Shown: positions 33,431 to 42,413 of the stretch, piece by piece
Numbering within the stretch: the stretch's first letter is position 1
How the letters are laid out: the number at the start of each line of letters is the position of its first letter
Assembly (NCBI RefSeq): GCF_910577125.1
Contig: NZ_CAJTMN010000001.1
Coordinates: 1-64,000 of the forward strand
DNA length: 64,000 nucleotides
DNA from: an uncultured Rikenella sp.
GTDB lineage: Bacteria; Bacteroidota; Bacteroidia; Bacteroidales; Rikenellaceae
Direction: 5' to 3'
The notes under the pieces: model-generated
Told to the model about the DNA's origin: nothing
The model's database searches: none
What the model saw: the letters and a program-made list of their open reading frames with translations, nothing else
Program-made: the position numbers and the translations under genes

Positions 33431-35049
33431 AATGCCACGATTTTCATTTGGATATTCGGTTGATCGCCCAGCGCGCCGATCAGTGCCTCCGCCTCTTTCC
33501 GGGTGGCGAAGGCGCCGATGGAGTACACCACTTCATTCCCCGCCGTATTCCGCACGATGGTCGCTCCGGCCGCCCTGGCCTTGACAATCTCGCGAATGGC
33601 GGTCGAAAGTCTCTGTTCCGCCGGAATGATTTGCACGTTGAATCCCCCTTTTTGCTGCACGGCAGAGCCTGTCGATCCCGACCCCCCCTCGCGCGCAGCA
33701 TCTGTCTTATTAGTCGCTTCGAGTGCCTTTGCTTTCACGGCCGTCGTGATCTTCCCGTCGGCATAAGCCACGACAGTGGCCCGGAATCCCCCCCGCACTA
33801 ATTGTGCCGCTGCTGCGCTTGCCGCCGCATAGGTGTCGAAACCGCCTGCCAGATAACGCCACTGCCCGTTCGCCGTCTTTTGCGACATAATCGGCGTCAT
33901 GCCTTTGAACACATCGATAGTTTTCGGCTGTGTCGTGTAACTGGCCAGTTGTACCGTGTAATAAACTCCTGACTTCGGCACATGGAGCGCCGGAATGTCC
34001 TCCACGGTCGTGTAGTTCCGTTCCGCCGGATTATCCGTTTTCACGACCGGTGCATAGATAACCAGACTCCGCGGTTCGAACCGGATGTCCCGATAGGTCA
34101 TCTCTTCGGCCAGCTTCTCGGCCGAGTATTTCCCCCGTTCCGTCACTAATGAATCCTGCGCCGCAGCCAGTCCCAAGGCCTCTGCCATGGCAATTTCGTA
34201 ATCGAGCATCAGCCGCTTTTGCAGCGGATAGGTCGCCACCAGCGGTGCGAGCTGTTCGCCCGCCCACCCCTCGGCACGTCGCACCTGACGGCTCTCCCGG
34301 TCGAGCTGTTCGAGCTGCAGCCGGTCGAGGGTGCCGATCTGATCGACCAGCACCGGATAGTTGTCCCGCTTCCGGTCGTAAATCACCAACCAGAGCCGTT
34401 CCATCAGGGCATCGACCTGTTCGATCTGCTCCTTGAGCTCTCCGGCGCGTCTCCACAGACTGTCGATGGCGATTTCGTCGTCCGCCGCTTCGTATTGCCG
34501 TTTTACGGTGGAAAGCTGGTCGTACAGCCCGGAGATCAACCGATTGATTTTCATGACTTCCGGCTCGATCCGAGGGCTCAATCCGAACAAAGTCCGATCG
34601 TTCCGGCTCAGATGTTCGACGAAAAACGGATTGTCGAACAAGGTTCGCTCTCCCGCAACGCCACTCTCCCCTTCTCCTTCGCCGCCCGGCGAGGCCTCCT
34701 CCTCTGCGTCCATATGTTCAAACAGATAGGCCTGTTCCATCTCCGCCACTCGTGCCGTAATTTTTCCGATCCTGCTCCGTATGTCGAAGAGTTCGCCCTC
34801 CAGCCGGACGATCTCCCCTCCGATCCGCTCCCGATCGTTTCCCTCTCCGAACAGTTGCCGGTTCCGTTCGATCAGCGACCGGGTGGAATCTTCGCGCGCT
34901 TTCAGTGCCTGTTGTTCCCGGAGCAACCGGGCATATTCCGCATTTTCGGTCAGCCCCGCCATCCGCACTCCCTGTGCGCACACGACTCCCGTTCCCGCCA
35001 GCCAGCACCAGCCGAACCATACGATACGGTATGAAATCTTTTTTATCAT
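33427..35049 (-). CDS. SPOR-domain envelope protein
   Basis: 540 residues from the ATG at 35049; the frame stays open upstream to 35952 but there it runs antisense to trkH codons and is Arg/His-rich, so it is rejected. A signal peptide (WCWLAGTGVVCAQG) precedes coiled-coil segments (about 30-110 and 150-260). GVYYTVQLASYTTQPKTIDV starts a SPOR-like domain and is followed by WRYLAGGFDTYAAASAAAAQ, and a C-terminal GGFNVQIIPAEQRLS...GAFATRKEAEALIGAL starts a second SPOR-type repeat. SPOR domains bind denuded peptidoglycan. Located between trkH (32 nt) and nfeD (overlap). Confidence 0.78.
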   Translation of the reverse strand: MIKKISYRIVWFGWCWLAGTGVVCAQGVRMAGLTENAEYARLLREQQALKAREDSTRSLIERNRQLFGEGNDRERIGGEIVRLEGELFDIRSRIGKITARVAEMEQAYLFEHMDAEEEASPGGEGEGESGVAGERTLFDNPFFVEHLSRNDRTLFGLSPRIEPEVMKINRLISGLYDQLSTVKRQYEAADDEIAIDSLWRRAGELKEQIEQVDALMERLWLVIYDRKRDNYPVLVDQIGTLDRLQLEQLDRESRQVRRAEGWAGEQLAPLVATYPLQKRLMLDYEIAMAEALGLAAAQDSLVTERGKYSAEKLAEEMTYRDIRFEPRSLVIYAPVVKTDNPAERNYTTVEDIPALHVPKSGVYYTVQLASYTTQPKTIDVFKGMTPIMSQKTANGQWRYLAGGFDTYAAASAAAAQLVRGGFRATVVAYADGKITTAVKAKALEATNKTDAAREGGSGSTGSAVQQKGGFNVQIIPAEQRLSTAIREIVKARAAGATIVRNTAGNEVVYSIGAFATRKEAEALIGALGDQPNIQMKIVAL

Positions 35050-35081
35050 CGGTTGCAAACGCAAAATAGAGATTATTCCGG

Positions 35082-36527
35082 TCATTTCCAACTGCGGAGC
35101 ATGAAAACGTGGAGAAATCCGAAAAATTCCAGACGCCCGAAGAGCATCAACCCCGTCAGCAACCATTTGGCGGCTGCGGGCAAGGCGCCGAAGTTGTCCA
35201 GGTTGCTGATTTTTCCGAATCCGGGCCCGACGTTGCTCAAGCTGGAGATGGCTGCGGTGAAGCTGGTCAGCAGGTCGATGTTCATCGCCGTGAGCAGCAC
35301 GGTTCCGCCCAATGCACTCAGCATGTAAATGACGACCAGCAGGATGGCGGCATTGACCGTTCCGTCGTCCTGCGTGATGCCGTTTTGTTTGATGCGGATC
35401 ACGGCGTTCGGATGTTGCAGCTTCAGCATTCGGGCCCGGATCGCTTTGAAAATCAGGAGCACGCGGTCGGCTTTGATCCCCCCGGAGGTCGATCCGGCCA
35501 TCGAGCACTGGATCATGCAGTAGATGATGGTGATGATGGCCAGCGGAGGCCACAAGGCGTCGTTGGTCGAGGCGAATCCGGTGGTCGTGATGTGCGAGAC
35601 GACCTGAAAGGTTCCGTAGCGTATCGCTTCGCCGAAGGTCGAGTAGTTGTGGTTCATCAGCAGCCCGGCTGCCACGATGGCGGTGCAGATAACGATCGAG
35701 AGGATATAAAATCGCGTGACTTCCGACCGGAACATGTTGTTGTGTTTGCCGCAGATGGTGGCGTAGACCAAGCCCATGTGTATCCCCGCAACGAGCATGA
35801 AAATCAGGACGATCGTCTCGATCACCACGCTGTCGTAGTACATGATGCTCTGGTTCCTGATACAGAACCCGCCGGTGGCGATGGTGGAGAAAGAGTTGGT
35901 CACGGCGTCGAACGGCTCCATACCGACCGCCGTCAGGGCGACCGTTTCGCACAGGGTCAGGCCGACGTAGACGAAGACGATGATTTTCAGGATTTTTTTC
36001 GTAGTGTACCGAAAGTTGTCTTTGGCCATCATTGACATTTCGGCACTCGTCAGGCTCATCTTCATTCGCCCCATCGAAGGCAGGATCACGAGGGCGAACA
36101 GCACGACGCCCACACCTCCGACCCAGTTGGTCGAGGCGCGCCAGAACAACAGCCCTTTCGGCAGAGCCTCGATATCGCTCAAAATAGTCGCGCCGGTGGT
36201 GGTGAATCCCGATGTGCTCTCGAACCAGGCGTCGGTCAGGGAGAATTCTCCGCCCCAGATCAGGTAGGGCAGCATGCCCAACAGGCAGGAGATCACCCAG
36301 GACATCGCCACGATCACGTAGCTCTCTTTGTTCGAGAGGTTGTGGTCGTTCGGCACGAAGATCAGGGGGAATGAACCGATGATCGAGGTGATGAGAAAGC
36401 TGACCAACAAGGGGTAGAATCCCGTATCGAAGCCGTTGAACAGCGAGATCAGGGCCGAAATCAGCATGAATGCGGCGTTGAACAGCAGCACCAGTCCGAC
36501 ATAGCGTATGACGACTCCGAATTTCAT
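35082..36527 (-). CDS. trkH: TrkH family potassium uptake channel subunit
   Basis: 481 residues with the fourfold-repeated pore of TrkH/KtrB. The four selectivity-filter loops are readable as STSGFTTTGAT, STIATGGF, HITTTGFAS and SNVGPGFG. The last loop follows the pattern expected of repeat four. It conducts K+ across the inner membrane and normally needs a cytoplasmic RCK partner (TrkA or KtrA), which is not present in the window. 12 nt downstream of the sensor-like gene. Confidence 0.93.
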   Translation of the reverse strand: MKFGVVIRYVGLVLLFNAAFMLISALISLFNGFDTGFYPLLVSFLITSIIGSFPLIFVPNDHNLSNKESYVIVAMSWVISCLLGMLPYLIWGGEFSLTDAWFESTSGFTTTGATILSDIEALPKGLLFWRASTNWVGGVGVVLFALVILPSMGRMKMSLTSAEMSMMAKDNFRYTTKKILKIIVFVYVGLTLCETVALTAVGMEPFDAVTNSFSTIATGGFCIRNQSIMYYDSVVIETIVLIFMLVAGIHMGLVYATICGKHNNMFRSEVTRFYILSIVICTAIVAAGLLMNHNYSTFGEAIRYGTFQVVSHITTTGFASTNDALWPPLAIITIIYCMIQCSMAGSTSGGIKADRVLLIFKAIRARMLKLQHPNAVIRIKQNGITQDDGTVNAAILLVVIYMLSALGGTVLLTAMNIDLLTSFTAAISSLSNVGPGFGKISNLDNFGALPAAAKWLLTGLMLFGRLEFFGFLHVFMLRSWK

Positions 36528-36539
36528 CGTTTCCCCGTT

Positions 36540-37280
36540 CTATTTCGTTTTTTTATGGGCCGAAACCAGAGCGGCGATGTTCTCCCGGAGGGTGTTGATT
36601 TCGTCCTGTGTGGCGACATTCACTTCGAACGGGAGGCGCGAATCGACGTATCCTTTCAAGGCGCGCGTGATCCGGAGCACCGGATCGAGAAAGTAGCTGT
36701 TCAGCATGAAGTAGAAGACCAGCAGCAGCAGAATGCCTCCTCCCAGGGCGATGATCCCGACCATCGAGGAGCGATAGGCGTTGCGTTCCAGCTGTGCCGT
36801 ATAGTCGATGGTGCGCTCCTGGATTTGCACCATGAATTCCTTGATGGCGTAGGTCAGGTTGTAGTAGGATGTCTTGTAGACGTCCGTAAACCAGGTGATA
36901 TCGGTCGTGTCGTCGGCCTGGGAGACGATGCTGTTGTAGTAGCGTGCCGCCGTGCGGATGGCCTCCAATTGCGACGGGTCGCGAAAGTCGGTTCCCACGC
37001 TCTGCAAAGCCTGTTCGAAGTCCCGGCCGCTTTTGACCAGCATCGAGTCGTAGATGGCGCCCGGGTTGTTGTGGGTAATCCGGAGCAGGAGTGCCGTATT
37101 TTGCTCCTGTACGGCATCGAGCATCTCTTTCGACCGTTCGATGCAGTTCTGGCTTCGCTCCAGCAGGTTGTGCGTCGTGCGGTTGAAGCGCACCAGTTCG
37201 AGCGACGAGATGATGCCCGACAGGAAAAGCAGGATGCCGATGGCCGTGAAACCCAGCCGGATTTTATGTTTGACCCCCAT
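36540..37280 (-). CDS. Four-helix-bundle sensor-like membrane protein with HAMP-like tail
   Basis: 246 residues. Membrane helix 1 (about 10-28), a periplasmic helical region (about 30-168) like the 4HB_MCP/taxis sensor fold, membrane helix 2 (about 172-192) and a HAMP-like segment (DPVLRITRALKGYVDSRLPF, then TQDEINTLRENIAALVSAHK) to the end. There is no histidine kinase, cyclase or methyl-accepting domain after HAMP and no frameshifted continuation before trkH, so this is a free-standing sensor half. The 12-nt gap to trkH suggests a link to K+ uptake. Function unassigned. Confidence 0.7.
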   Translation of the reverse strand: MGVKHKIRLGFTAIGILLFLSGIISSLELVRFNRTTHNLLERSQNCIERSKEMLDAVQEQNTALLLRITHNNPGAIYDSMLVKSGRDFEQALQSVGTDFRDPSQLEAIRTAARYYNSIVSQADDTTDITWFTDVYKTSYYNLTYAIKEFMVQIQERTIDYTAQLERNAYRSSMVGIIALGGGILLLLVFYFMLNSYFLDPVLRITRALKGYVDSRLPFEVNVATQDEINTLRENIAALVSAHKKTK

Positions 37281-37333
37281 ATGTTTTATCGTTCAGCTAA
37301 GCGACCGTAAAAATAGCTTTTTTTTCGTTCGGT

Positions 37334-37714
37334 TCAAGCACAGATTTCGACCGGATTTCCTTCGGGGTCTGCCACCGAGCTCTCATAAAATCCGTCTCCG
37401 GTTCTACGGGGCTCGGACAAAATACGATAGCCATCTGCTCTTAAATGTTCAGTTAAGGTATGTACCGCCTCTTCGGAGCCGACGGTGAAGGAGATGTGGC
37501 ACCAGCCGAGGCCAGGTGTCGCGCCGCGTTCGACGACCTGCGTGCTCCGCATGATTTCGAGGGCCGCATCGCCCTCGAAACGGATGAAATAGGATTCGAA
37601 ACCTTTGGTCGGATTGACATATTTCGGGCCGCTGCGGCCGTTGAAATAGGTTTCGTAAAAGGTGCGCACGGCTTCCAGATCGGCGCACCACAAGGCGGCG
37701 TGTCCCAGTTTCAT
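37334..37714 (-). CDS. VOC family protein (glyoxalase/bleomycin-resistance fold)
   Basis: 126 residues from the ATG at 37714. It contains one VOC module pair: MKLGHAALWCADLEAVRTFY with the first metal-ligand His4, then WCHISFTVGSEEAVHTL (second His) and the closing VADPEGNPVEICA with the family Glu. Such small metalloenzymes include lactoylglutathione lyase and methylmalonyl-CoA epimerase relatives; the substrate is not determinable. The start overlaps the stop of the golvesin amidase gene (ATGA), so the two are translationally coupled. Confidence 0.85.
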   Translation of the reverse strand: MKLGHAALWCADLEAVRTFYETYFNGRSGPKYVNPTKGFESYFIRFEGDAALEIMRSTQVVERGATPGLGWCHISFTVGSEEAVHTLTEHLRADGYRILSEPRRTGDGFYESSVADPEGNPVEICA

Positions 37715-40527
37715 GGCAAGGTGGAAATGTGTTGAAATAAACTTTGTAAAGTGCTCTTTTCCAGATATTCGGCCGGAAATCCGAGCAGGATGATCTTTCC
37801 GTTCCGCACTCCCGCTGTCGGCCACCCTTCCGAAACCAGCTGCCGGCTGCTCTCCGTCGGCTGCAAACGATCGAAAGTGGGGGTGAAATACCGATCCGTC
37901 CGTTTGGGTATCGGATTGGGGACGGTCTCGGTGAAAACGTATCCCAAGCCTTGCCGCATCTCGTCCGAAACAGCGGGATCGGAGCCGAGGTAACTGCCCG
38001 AAATCAACAGTGGAATCGAATCTTTAGTTATCTGTTGTAACTTGCTGTATAACTGCCGGTCAAAAATTTTGCACCGTTTTGGATAGCTTCGTTGGGCGCC
38101 CAGAATCAGATCGACGAGCCGGTAGTCGGTCGGGCGGATTGTCCGGCGGGAAAAAGCCGCGCGGGAGCAGCTGACGAACGAATAGCCGGCCGCCAGCAGC
38201 GCCTCGCCGTGCACGGCCGGATAGTCGAACGAGTTGCCGCCTGCACCGCCGGGAAACCAAGTCTCGGAAGAGCCGCCCCAGCCTGGCTGACGGTTGTCTT
38301 CGAACGGCGAGAAGGGGTCGAAGTTGGTCTGCGGCCCGATGATCGACAGGTCGTTGTAGTACGGAACGCCCGGGTCGGCCTCCATGTCGAATCCCAATAG
38401 TTTGCCTGATTTGTCGTGACGCAGGGCCGGCGGGCTGAGCCGGGTGAAACCGTTCACCACCAATGCCCTCCCCTGCTCTGCCGGGCTCAGGCCGACGGAA
38501 AGAATTTCGCTCGGGAAGCTCTCGCCTCCTTCGTTGATCGCTGTAATCCGGAAGCTGTACACCCGCCCGTCCCGCGGAATCGGCAGCTCTATCCGGGTGG
38601 AGCGTGTCTCGACTCCTTCGTCGAATACCCCGTCTGTCCCGCTGCGCCGACAGATGCGATACCGGTTCGGAACGGCTGTCGGTTCGAGCGGGTCGGCGGT
38701 CGGCCGCCATCCGATCCGAACGGAGTCTCCGGGGAGCGGTTCGGCATAGACCGACGATGGCGGTAGGGGTTGTACGATATATTTCTGTCCGTAGCGGTCG
38801 GCCAGAAAACGTAGCAGGCCTTTGTAAATCGCCCGCGCCATGTCGAACCGGAAGGTCGGATCCATCGCCAGCGCCATATCGGCGGCATTTTGGTGCGAGA
38901 ACATCTCGATCAGCGTAGCCGGCATGTCCGGCCGCGAGATTTCGGCGTAGCTTTTGTCGTAGACCGCACGCCGTGTCCAGTGCGGTTCATGCCCTGCCCG
39001 GAGGTCGTTCACGATCTGGGTCTGCACCAGGTCGGCCAGGTCGCGGGCGGCCAGTTTGCTCTTCCCGTTTCGGTATTGGGCTCTCGTTCGGTCCGTATAG
39101 TGGATGGAGAGGGTGCCGACGATGGAGTCGCAGATGCCGGCGTCCGTATGCAGGCCGACGGCCGCGTCCAGCGGGATTTTTTTCTCGTACCGGATGTAGT
39201 TGCACCAGTCCCCGTTCCCCTTGAAGTTATCGATGTAGTCGAGCTGTGCTCCCTCTTCATTTTCAGGGGATAAGGTCTCCTGTGCGTAGATCGAGTCCGG
39301 CACGCCGCTGTATTGCATCCAATAGCGGGCCGCTTCGGCATAGCGTGCCACGTCGCTGGTCGTTTCTCCGCGCCGGATGTTGCCCCGGCCGCCGCCGATC
39401 TTCACGGCGTCGGCGGTCAGCGTACCTGCGGTCGCCTTTTCCGGAGCGCTCAGGACGATTTTCGAGGTGCTGTCGAGGTCGAACCGTCCCAGCCAGATCC
39501 ACGTCGACCCGCCGATGCGTTGATTAACTTCGAATGCGGCGCAGCCGCCCGCATGGAAAACCGTGTAACGGGCGTTCGTCAGGTTCGTAGGCAAAGCTTT
39601 CCAGCTGACATAGACGCCGTAATTTCCCGGTCGATCTAAAGTGATGCGATAGGTCAATGAAGGCTTGAACTGGGTCGAGATATCGGCCTTTAATACGGTG
39701 CCTTGACGAAACGGATTCTGATTGTCTAAAGTGTCCGATATGGCAAACCCGAAATTTGTTTTTTCCCACTTTCCGACGGTGTCGATTCCTCGCCCTCCCT
39801 GCGCCGGGTTGTCATTGTCGAGGATGATTTCTTCGGGTTGCGGGTCGCGTTCGCGGGCCATGACGACGACCGCCCCGGCCTGCTCCAGCATGGGGGCGAG
39901 GTAGCGTGCGGCGAACTCCTGTGTATTGAGGTCTTCGATGGTGGTGAACAGCGGAGCACGCTGCCAGACCCAGGCCGAATCCCCCTCTTCGTAATATTTT
40001 CCGTGGCCTCCCCACAGGGCGATATGCCGTCCGCCCAATCCGAGACTATACCCCGAGCGATCGGCACGGCGGGTCAGCGGACGGATGTGGATCGGCGTGC
40101 TCGTGCGTTTCGGATCGCGCCCCTCTTTTGGACGGAAAGCATTGGGAATGAACCGTTCGGCCGGGATTTTGTAAGCGAAAAAGCGTACGTCGCACGTCTG
40201 ATATGCCGTTCCCAGCGTTTTTCGCACCTCGTCGGCCCATTTTTCGAGCAGCTCCTGTCGGATGGCGATCTGGGCCAGCCCCACATTGCAATAGAGCTCC
40301 AGCCGCTTTTTATCGGGACTCAGTTTGACCCGCTCCAATACGACGCTCCGTATCGATTCGCTTCGCCACGGATCGAACAGTGCAGGGCGTTTCCCGAGTT
40401 TTTTCAGGATATTCTGCTGTTCGATTTTCAATTCAGCCCCTGAAAGCGCCGGTTCCGATGAAGTGGAATAAACTGCTGAAATCGAGAGAAATAATAATCC
40501 GGTCGATAAGAGAACAAATCGTCGCAT
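37711..40527 (-). CDS. N-acetylmuramoyl-L-alanine amidase split by a golvesin domain
   Basis: 938 residues, secreted (signal VLLSTGLLFLSISAVYSTSS). Amidase_3 elements: GGHGKYYEEG (His175), NTQEFAARYL (Glu204), then an inserted beta-rich golvesin-like domain (about 285-380: GNYGVYVSWKALPTNLT, VFHAGGCAAFEVNQRIGGST, LTADAVKIGGG), then LDAAVGLHTDAG (His460) and PATLIEMFSH (Glu541), which complete a zinc amidase site. A fibronectin-like domain (about 600-690) and a long C-terminal region (about 700-938) follow. The family is often labelled xanthan lyase in databases, but the visible residues indicate peptidoglycan amide hydrolysis. 2 nt downstream of the phosphoesterase gene. Confidence 0.8.
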   Translation of the reverse strand: MRRFVLLSTGLLFLSISAVYSTSSEPALSGAELKIEQQNILKKLGKRPALFDPWRSESIRSVVLERVKLSPDKKRLELYCNVGLAQIAIRQELLEKWADEVRKTLGTAYQTCDVRFFAYKIPAERFIPNAFRPKEGRDPKRTSTPIHIRPLTRRADRSGYSLGLGGRHIALWGGHGKYYEEGDSAWVWQRAPLFTTIEDLNTQEFAARYLAPMLEQAGAVVVMARERDPQPEEIILDNDNPAQGGRGIDTVGKWEKTNFGFAISDTLDNQNPFRQGTVLKADISTQFKPSLTYRITLDRPGNYGVYVSWKALPTNLTNARYTVFHAGGCAAFEVNQRIGGSTWIWLGRFDLDSTSKIVLSAPEKATAGTLTADAVKIGGGRGNIRRGETTSDVARYAEAARYWMQYSGVPDSIYAQETLSPENEEGAQLDYIDNFKGNGDWCNYIRYEKKIPLDAAVGLHTDAGICDSIVGTLSIHYTDRTRAQYRNGKSKLAARDLADLVQTQIVNDLRAGHEPHWTRRAVYDKSYAEISRPDMPATLIEMFSHQNAADMALAMDPTFRFDMARAIYKGLLRFLADRYGQKYIVQPLPPSSVYAEPLPGDSVRIGWRPTADPLEPTAVPNRYRICRRSGTDGVFDEGVETRSTRIELPIPRDGRVYSFRITAINEGGESFPSEILSVGLSPAEQGRALVVNGFTRLSPPALRHDKSGKLLGFDMEADPGVPYYNDLSIIGPQTNFDPFSPFEDNRQPGWGGSSETWFPGGAGGNSFDYPAVHGEALLAAGYSFVSCSRAAFSRRTIRPTDYRLVDLILGAQRSYPKRCKIFDRQLYSKLQQITKDSIPLLISGSYLGSDPAVSDEMRQGLGYVFTETVPNPIPKRTDRYFTPTFDRLQPTESSRQLVSEGWPTAGVRNGKIILLGFPAEYLEKSTLQSLFQHISTLP

Positions 40528-40529
40528 CG

Positions 40530-41012
40530 TCAGAACTCCCCGGCCTCCAGCTCGGTCACCCGGTCGCCGTCGACCGTGAACCGCAGGGCGGTGCGTACCC
40601 CCTGGTATCCGTATCCCGCCGCGCCCGGGTTCATATGCAATAGATGATACTTTTTATCGTTCATTACTTTGAGGATGTGCGAATGGCCGCTGATGAAAAG
40701 GTCGGGGTGAACCTGTTCGATCCACATCCGCGCTTCGGGCTCGTAGCGCCCCGGATAGCCGCCGATGTGAGTCATGACGATGCTCAGATTTTCGCACACG
40801 ATGTGCTGGAATTTCGGATAGACTGTCCGTACGCGGTAGTCGTCGATGTTGCCGTAGACCGCTTTCAGAGGGCGAAAGGCGGCGATTTCGTCGGCCAGCT
40901 CCAGCGACCCGATGTCGCCGGCGTGCCAGATCTCGCTCACCGGATCGAGAAAATGGCGGATTTTGTCGTCGAATGTGCCGTGGGTGTCGGAAATCAGTCC
41001 TATCTTGATCAT
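40530..41012 (-). CDS. YfcE/MJ0936-type metallophosphoesterase
   Basis: 160 residues. Two-metal phosphoesterase motifs in order: GLISDTHG (Asp9, His11), WHAGDIG, YGNIDDYR, MTHIGGYPGRY and ISGHSHILK. These small enzymes hydrolyse phosphodiesters such as cyclic nucleotides or bis-pNPP in vitro, with unknown natural substrate. First gene of the minus-strand group with the golvesin amidase and VOC protein; divergent from rarA. Confidence 0.9.
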   Translation of the reverse strand: MIKIGLISDTHGTFDDKIRHFLDPVSEIWHAGDIGSLELADEIAAFRPLKAVYGNIDDYRVRTVYPKFQHIVCENLSIVMTHIGGYPGRYEPEARMWIEQVHPDLFISGHSHILKVMNDKKYHLLHMNPGAAGYGYQGVRTALRFTVDGDRVTELEAGEF

Positions 41013-41035
41013 GACGGAATCGCGCTATTGCGCAC

Positions 41036-41043
41036 CAAAGTTA
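41036..41043 (-). promoter_or_regulatory. Candidate promoter -7 box of the phosphoesterase operon
   Basis: TAACTTTG on the minus strand, a perfect TAnnTTTG, 23 nt before the ATG at 41012. No clear TTTG at 20 nt. Confidence 0.5.
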
Positions 41044-41064
41044 TAATAATTTGAGAAACCGGAG

Positions 41065-41072
41065 TATCTTTG
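41065..41072 (+). promoter_or_regulatory. Candidate rarA promoter -7 box (leaderless)
   Basis: TATCTTTG, a perfect TAnnTTTG, ends 6 nt before the rarA ATG at 41079. The expected transcription start falls at about 41077-41079, so the mRNA would be leaderless. Confidence 0.5.
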
Positions 41073-41078
41073 TATATC

Positions 41079-42356
41079 ATGACGAGCAGCATACCATTAG
41101 CGGAGCGGATGCGTCCCACGACGTTGGATCAGTATATCGGCCAGGCCCATCTGGTCGGGCCGGAGGGGGTATTGCGCAAACTGGTGGCGTCGCGCAACCT
41201 CTCGTCTCTCATTCTGTGGGGGCCGCCGGGGGTGGGCAAGACGACGCTGGCCCAGATTATGGCCCGGTCATTGGAGCGTAAGTTTTTCACGCTCAGCGCA
41301 ATCAATGCAGGGGTGAAGGAGGTGCGCGAGGTGTTGGAGAAGGCGAAGTCGAACCGATTTTTCGACTCGGCGCCGCCGGTGCTGTTTATCGACGAAATCC
41401 ATCGGTTCAACAAGGCGCAGCAGGATTCGCTACTCGGAGCTGTCGAACAGGGGGTGGTGACCCTGATCGGGGCGACGACCGAGAATCCGTCGTTCGAGGT
41501 GATCCGGCCGCTGCTCTCGCGGTGTCAGGTCTATATTCTCAAACCGCTGGCGGAAGAGGATTTGCTGACGTTACTTGATCGGGTGATTAAGGAGGATATC
41601 TGCCTGAAAGAGGCGGATGTCCGTGTCGAGGAGACGGGGGCGTTGCTCGCGTTCAGCGGCGGCGATGCGCGGAAGCTGCTGAATATCGTCGATATGCTCT
41701 GCCGGATGGCGGAAGAGGGCGCGCCTGTGGTCATCAATGACGAGACGGTGCGTGGGGCTTTGCAGCAGAACGTCGCCCGGTATGACAAGGGGGGCGAGGA
41801 GCATTACGATGTGATTTCGGCCTTTATCAAGAGCGTGCGGGGGAGCGATCCGAATGCGGCGATCTACTATTTGGCACGGATGTTGGCGGGAGGCGAGGAG
41901 CCGCGGTTCATCGCGCGGCGATTGTGCATACTGGCCTCGGAGGATATCGGGCTGGCCAATCCGAACGCGCTGCTGCTGGCCGAGGCTTGTTTCAACACGG
42001 TGCATAACATCGGGATGCCGGAAGCGAGGATTACGCTGGCGCAGGCGACGATCTATCTGGCCACTTCACCGAAGAGCAACTCGGCCTACGTGGCGATCAA
42101 CAAGGCTTTGGCGCAGGTCGAGCGGGAGGGATACCGGCCGGTGCCGCTGCATTTGCGGAACGCCCCTACCCCGCTGATGGAGAAGGCGGGATATGGGACG
42201 GGGTACAAGTATGCGCATGATTATCCGGGCCATTTTGTGGATCTGGAATTCATGCCGGAGGGGCTTGCGGGGACGCGGTTTTGGGAACCGGCCGAAAACC
42301 CGGCGGAAGAGAAATTGAAAGCCCGTATGGAAGAGTTGTGGGGTGGGAAATATTAG
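41079..42356 (+). CDS. rarA: Replication-associated recombination protein RarA (MgsA)
   Basis: 425 residues from the ATG at 41079; a TTG nine bases earlier is in frame. The family hallmark PLAERMRPTTLDQYIGQ opens the protein. Walker A WGPPGVGKTT (47-56), Walker B and sensor region PVLFIDEIHRFNKAQQD, and IGATTENPSFEVI follow. The C-terminal tetramerisation domain has VARYDKGGEEHYDVISAFIK and GSDPNAAIYYLARMLAGGEE. It is an AAA+ clamp-loader-like ATPase acting at stalled replication forks. Followed by kdsA. Confidence 0.96.
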   Translation: MTSSIPLAERMRPTTLDQYIGQAHLVGPEGVLRKLVASRNLSSLILWGPPGVGKTTLAQIMARSLERKFFTLSAINAGVKEVREVLEKAKSNRFFDSAPPVLFIDEIHRFNKAQQDSLLGAVEQGVVTLIGATTENPSFEVIRPLLSRCQVYILKPLAEEDLLTLLDRVIKEDICLKEADVRVEETGALLAFSGGDARKLLNIVDMLCRMAEEGAPVVINDETVRGALQQNVARYDKGGEEHYDVISAFIKSVRGSDPNAAIYYLARMLAGGEEPRFIARRLCILASEDIGLANPNALLLAEACFNTVHNIGMPEARITLAQATIYLATSPKSNSAYVAINKALAQVEREGYRPVPLHLRNAPTPLMEKAGYGTGYKYAHDYPGHFVDLEFMPEGLAGTRFWEPAENPAEEKLKARMEELWGGKY

Positions 42357-42413
42357 CCGCGGGGCTTGGATTTCGCGGAAAAACGGTTAAATTTACAGAA
42401 AAAAGCGACTTTT

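Noticed and set aside
35050..35952. Upstream extension of the SPOR-domain frame
   Set aside because: This part is antisense-frame shadow over trkH; a signal peptide starts at the ATG at 35049.
36540..37280. Degenerate histidine kinase
   Set aside because: No kinase fragments appear in any frame before trkH, so the protein is complete as it stands.
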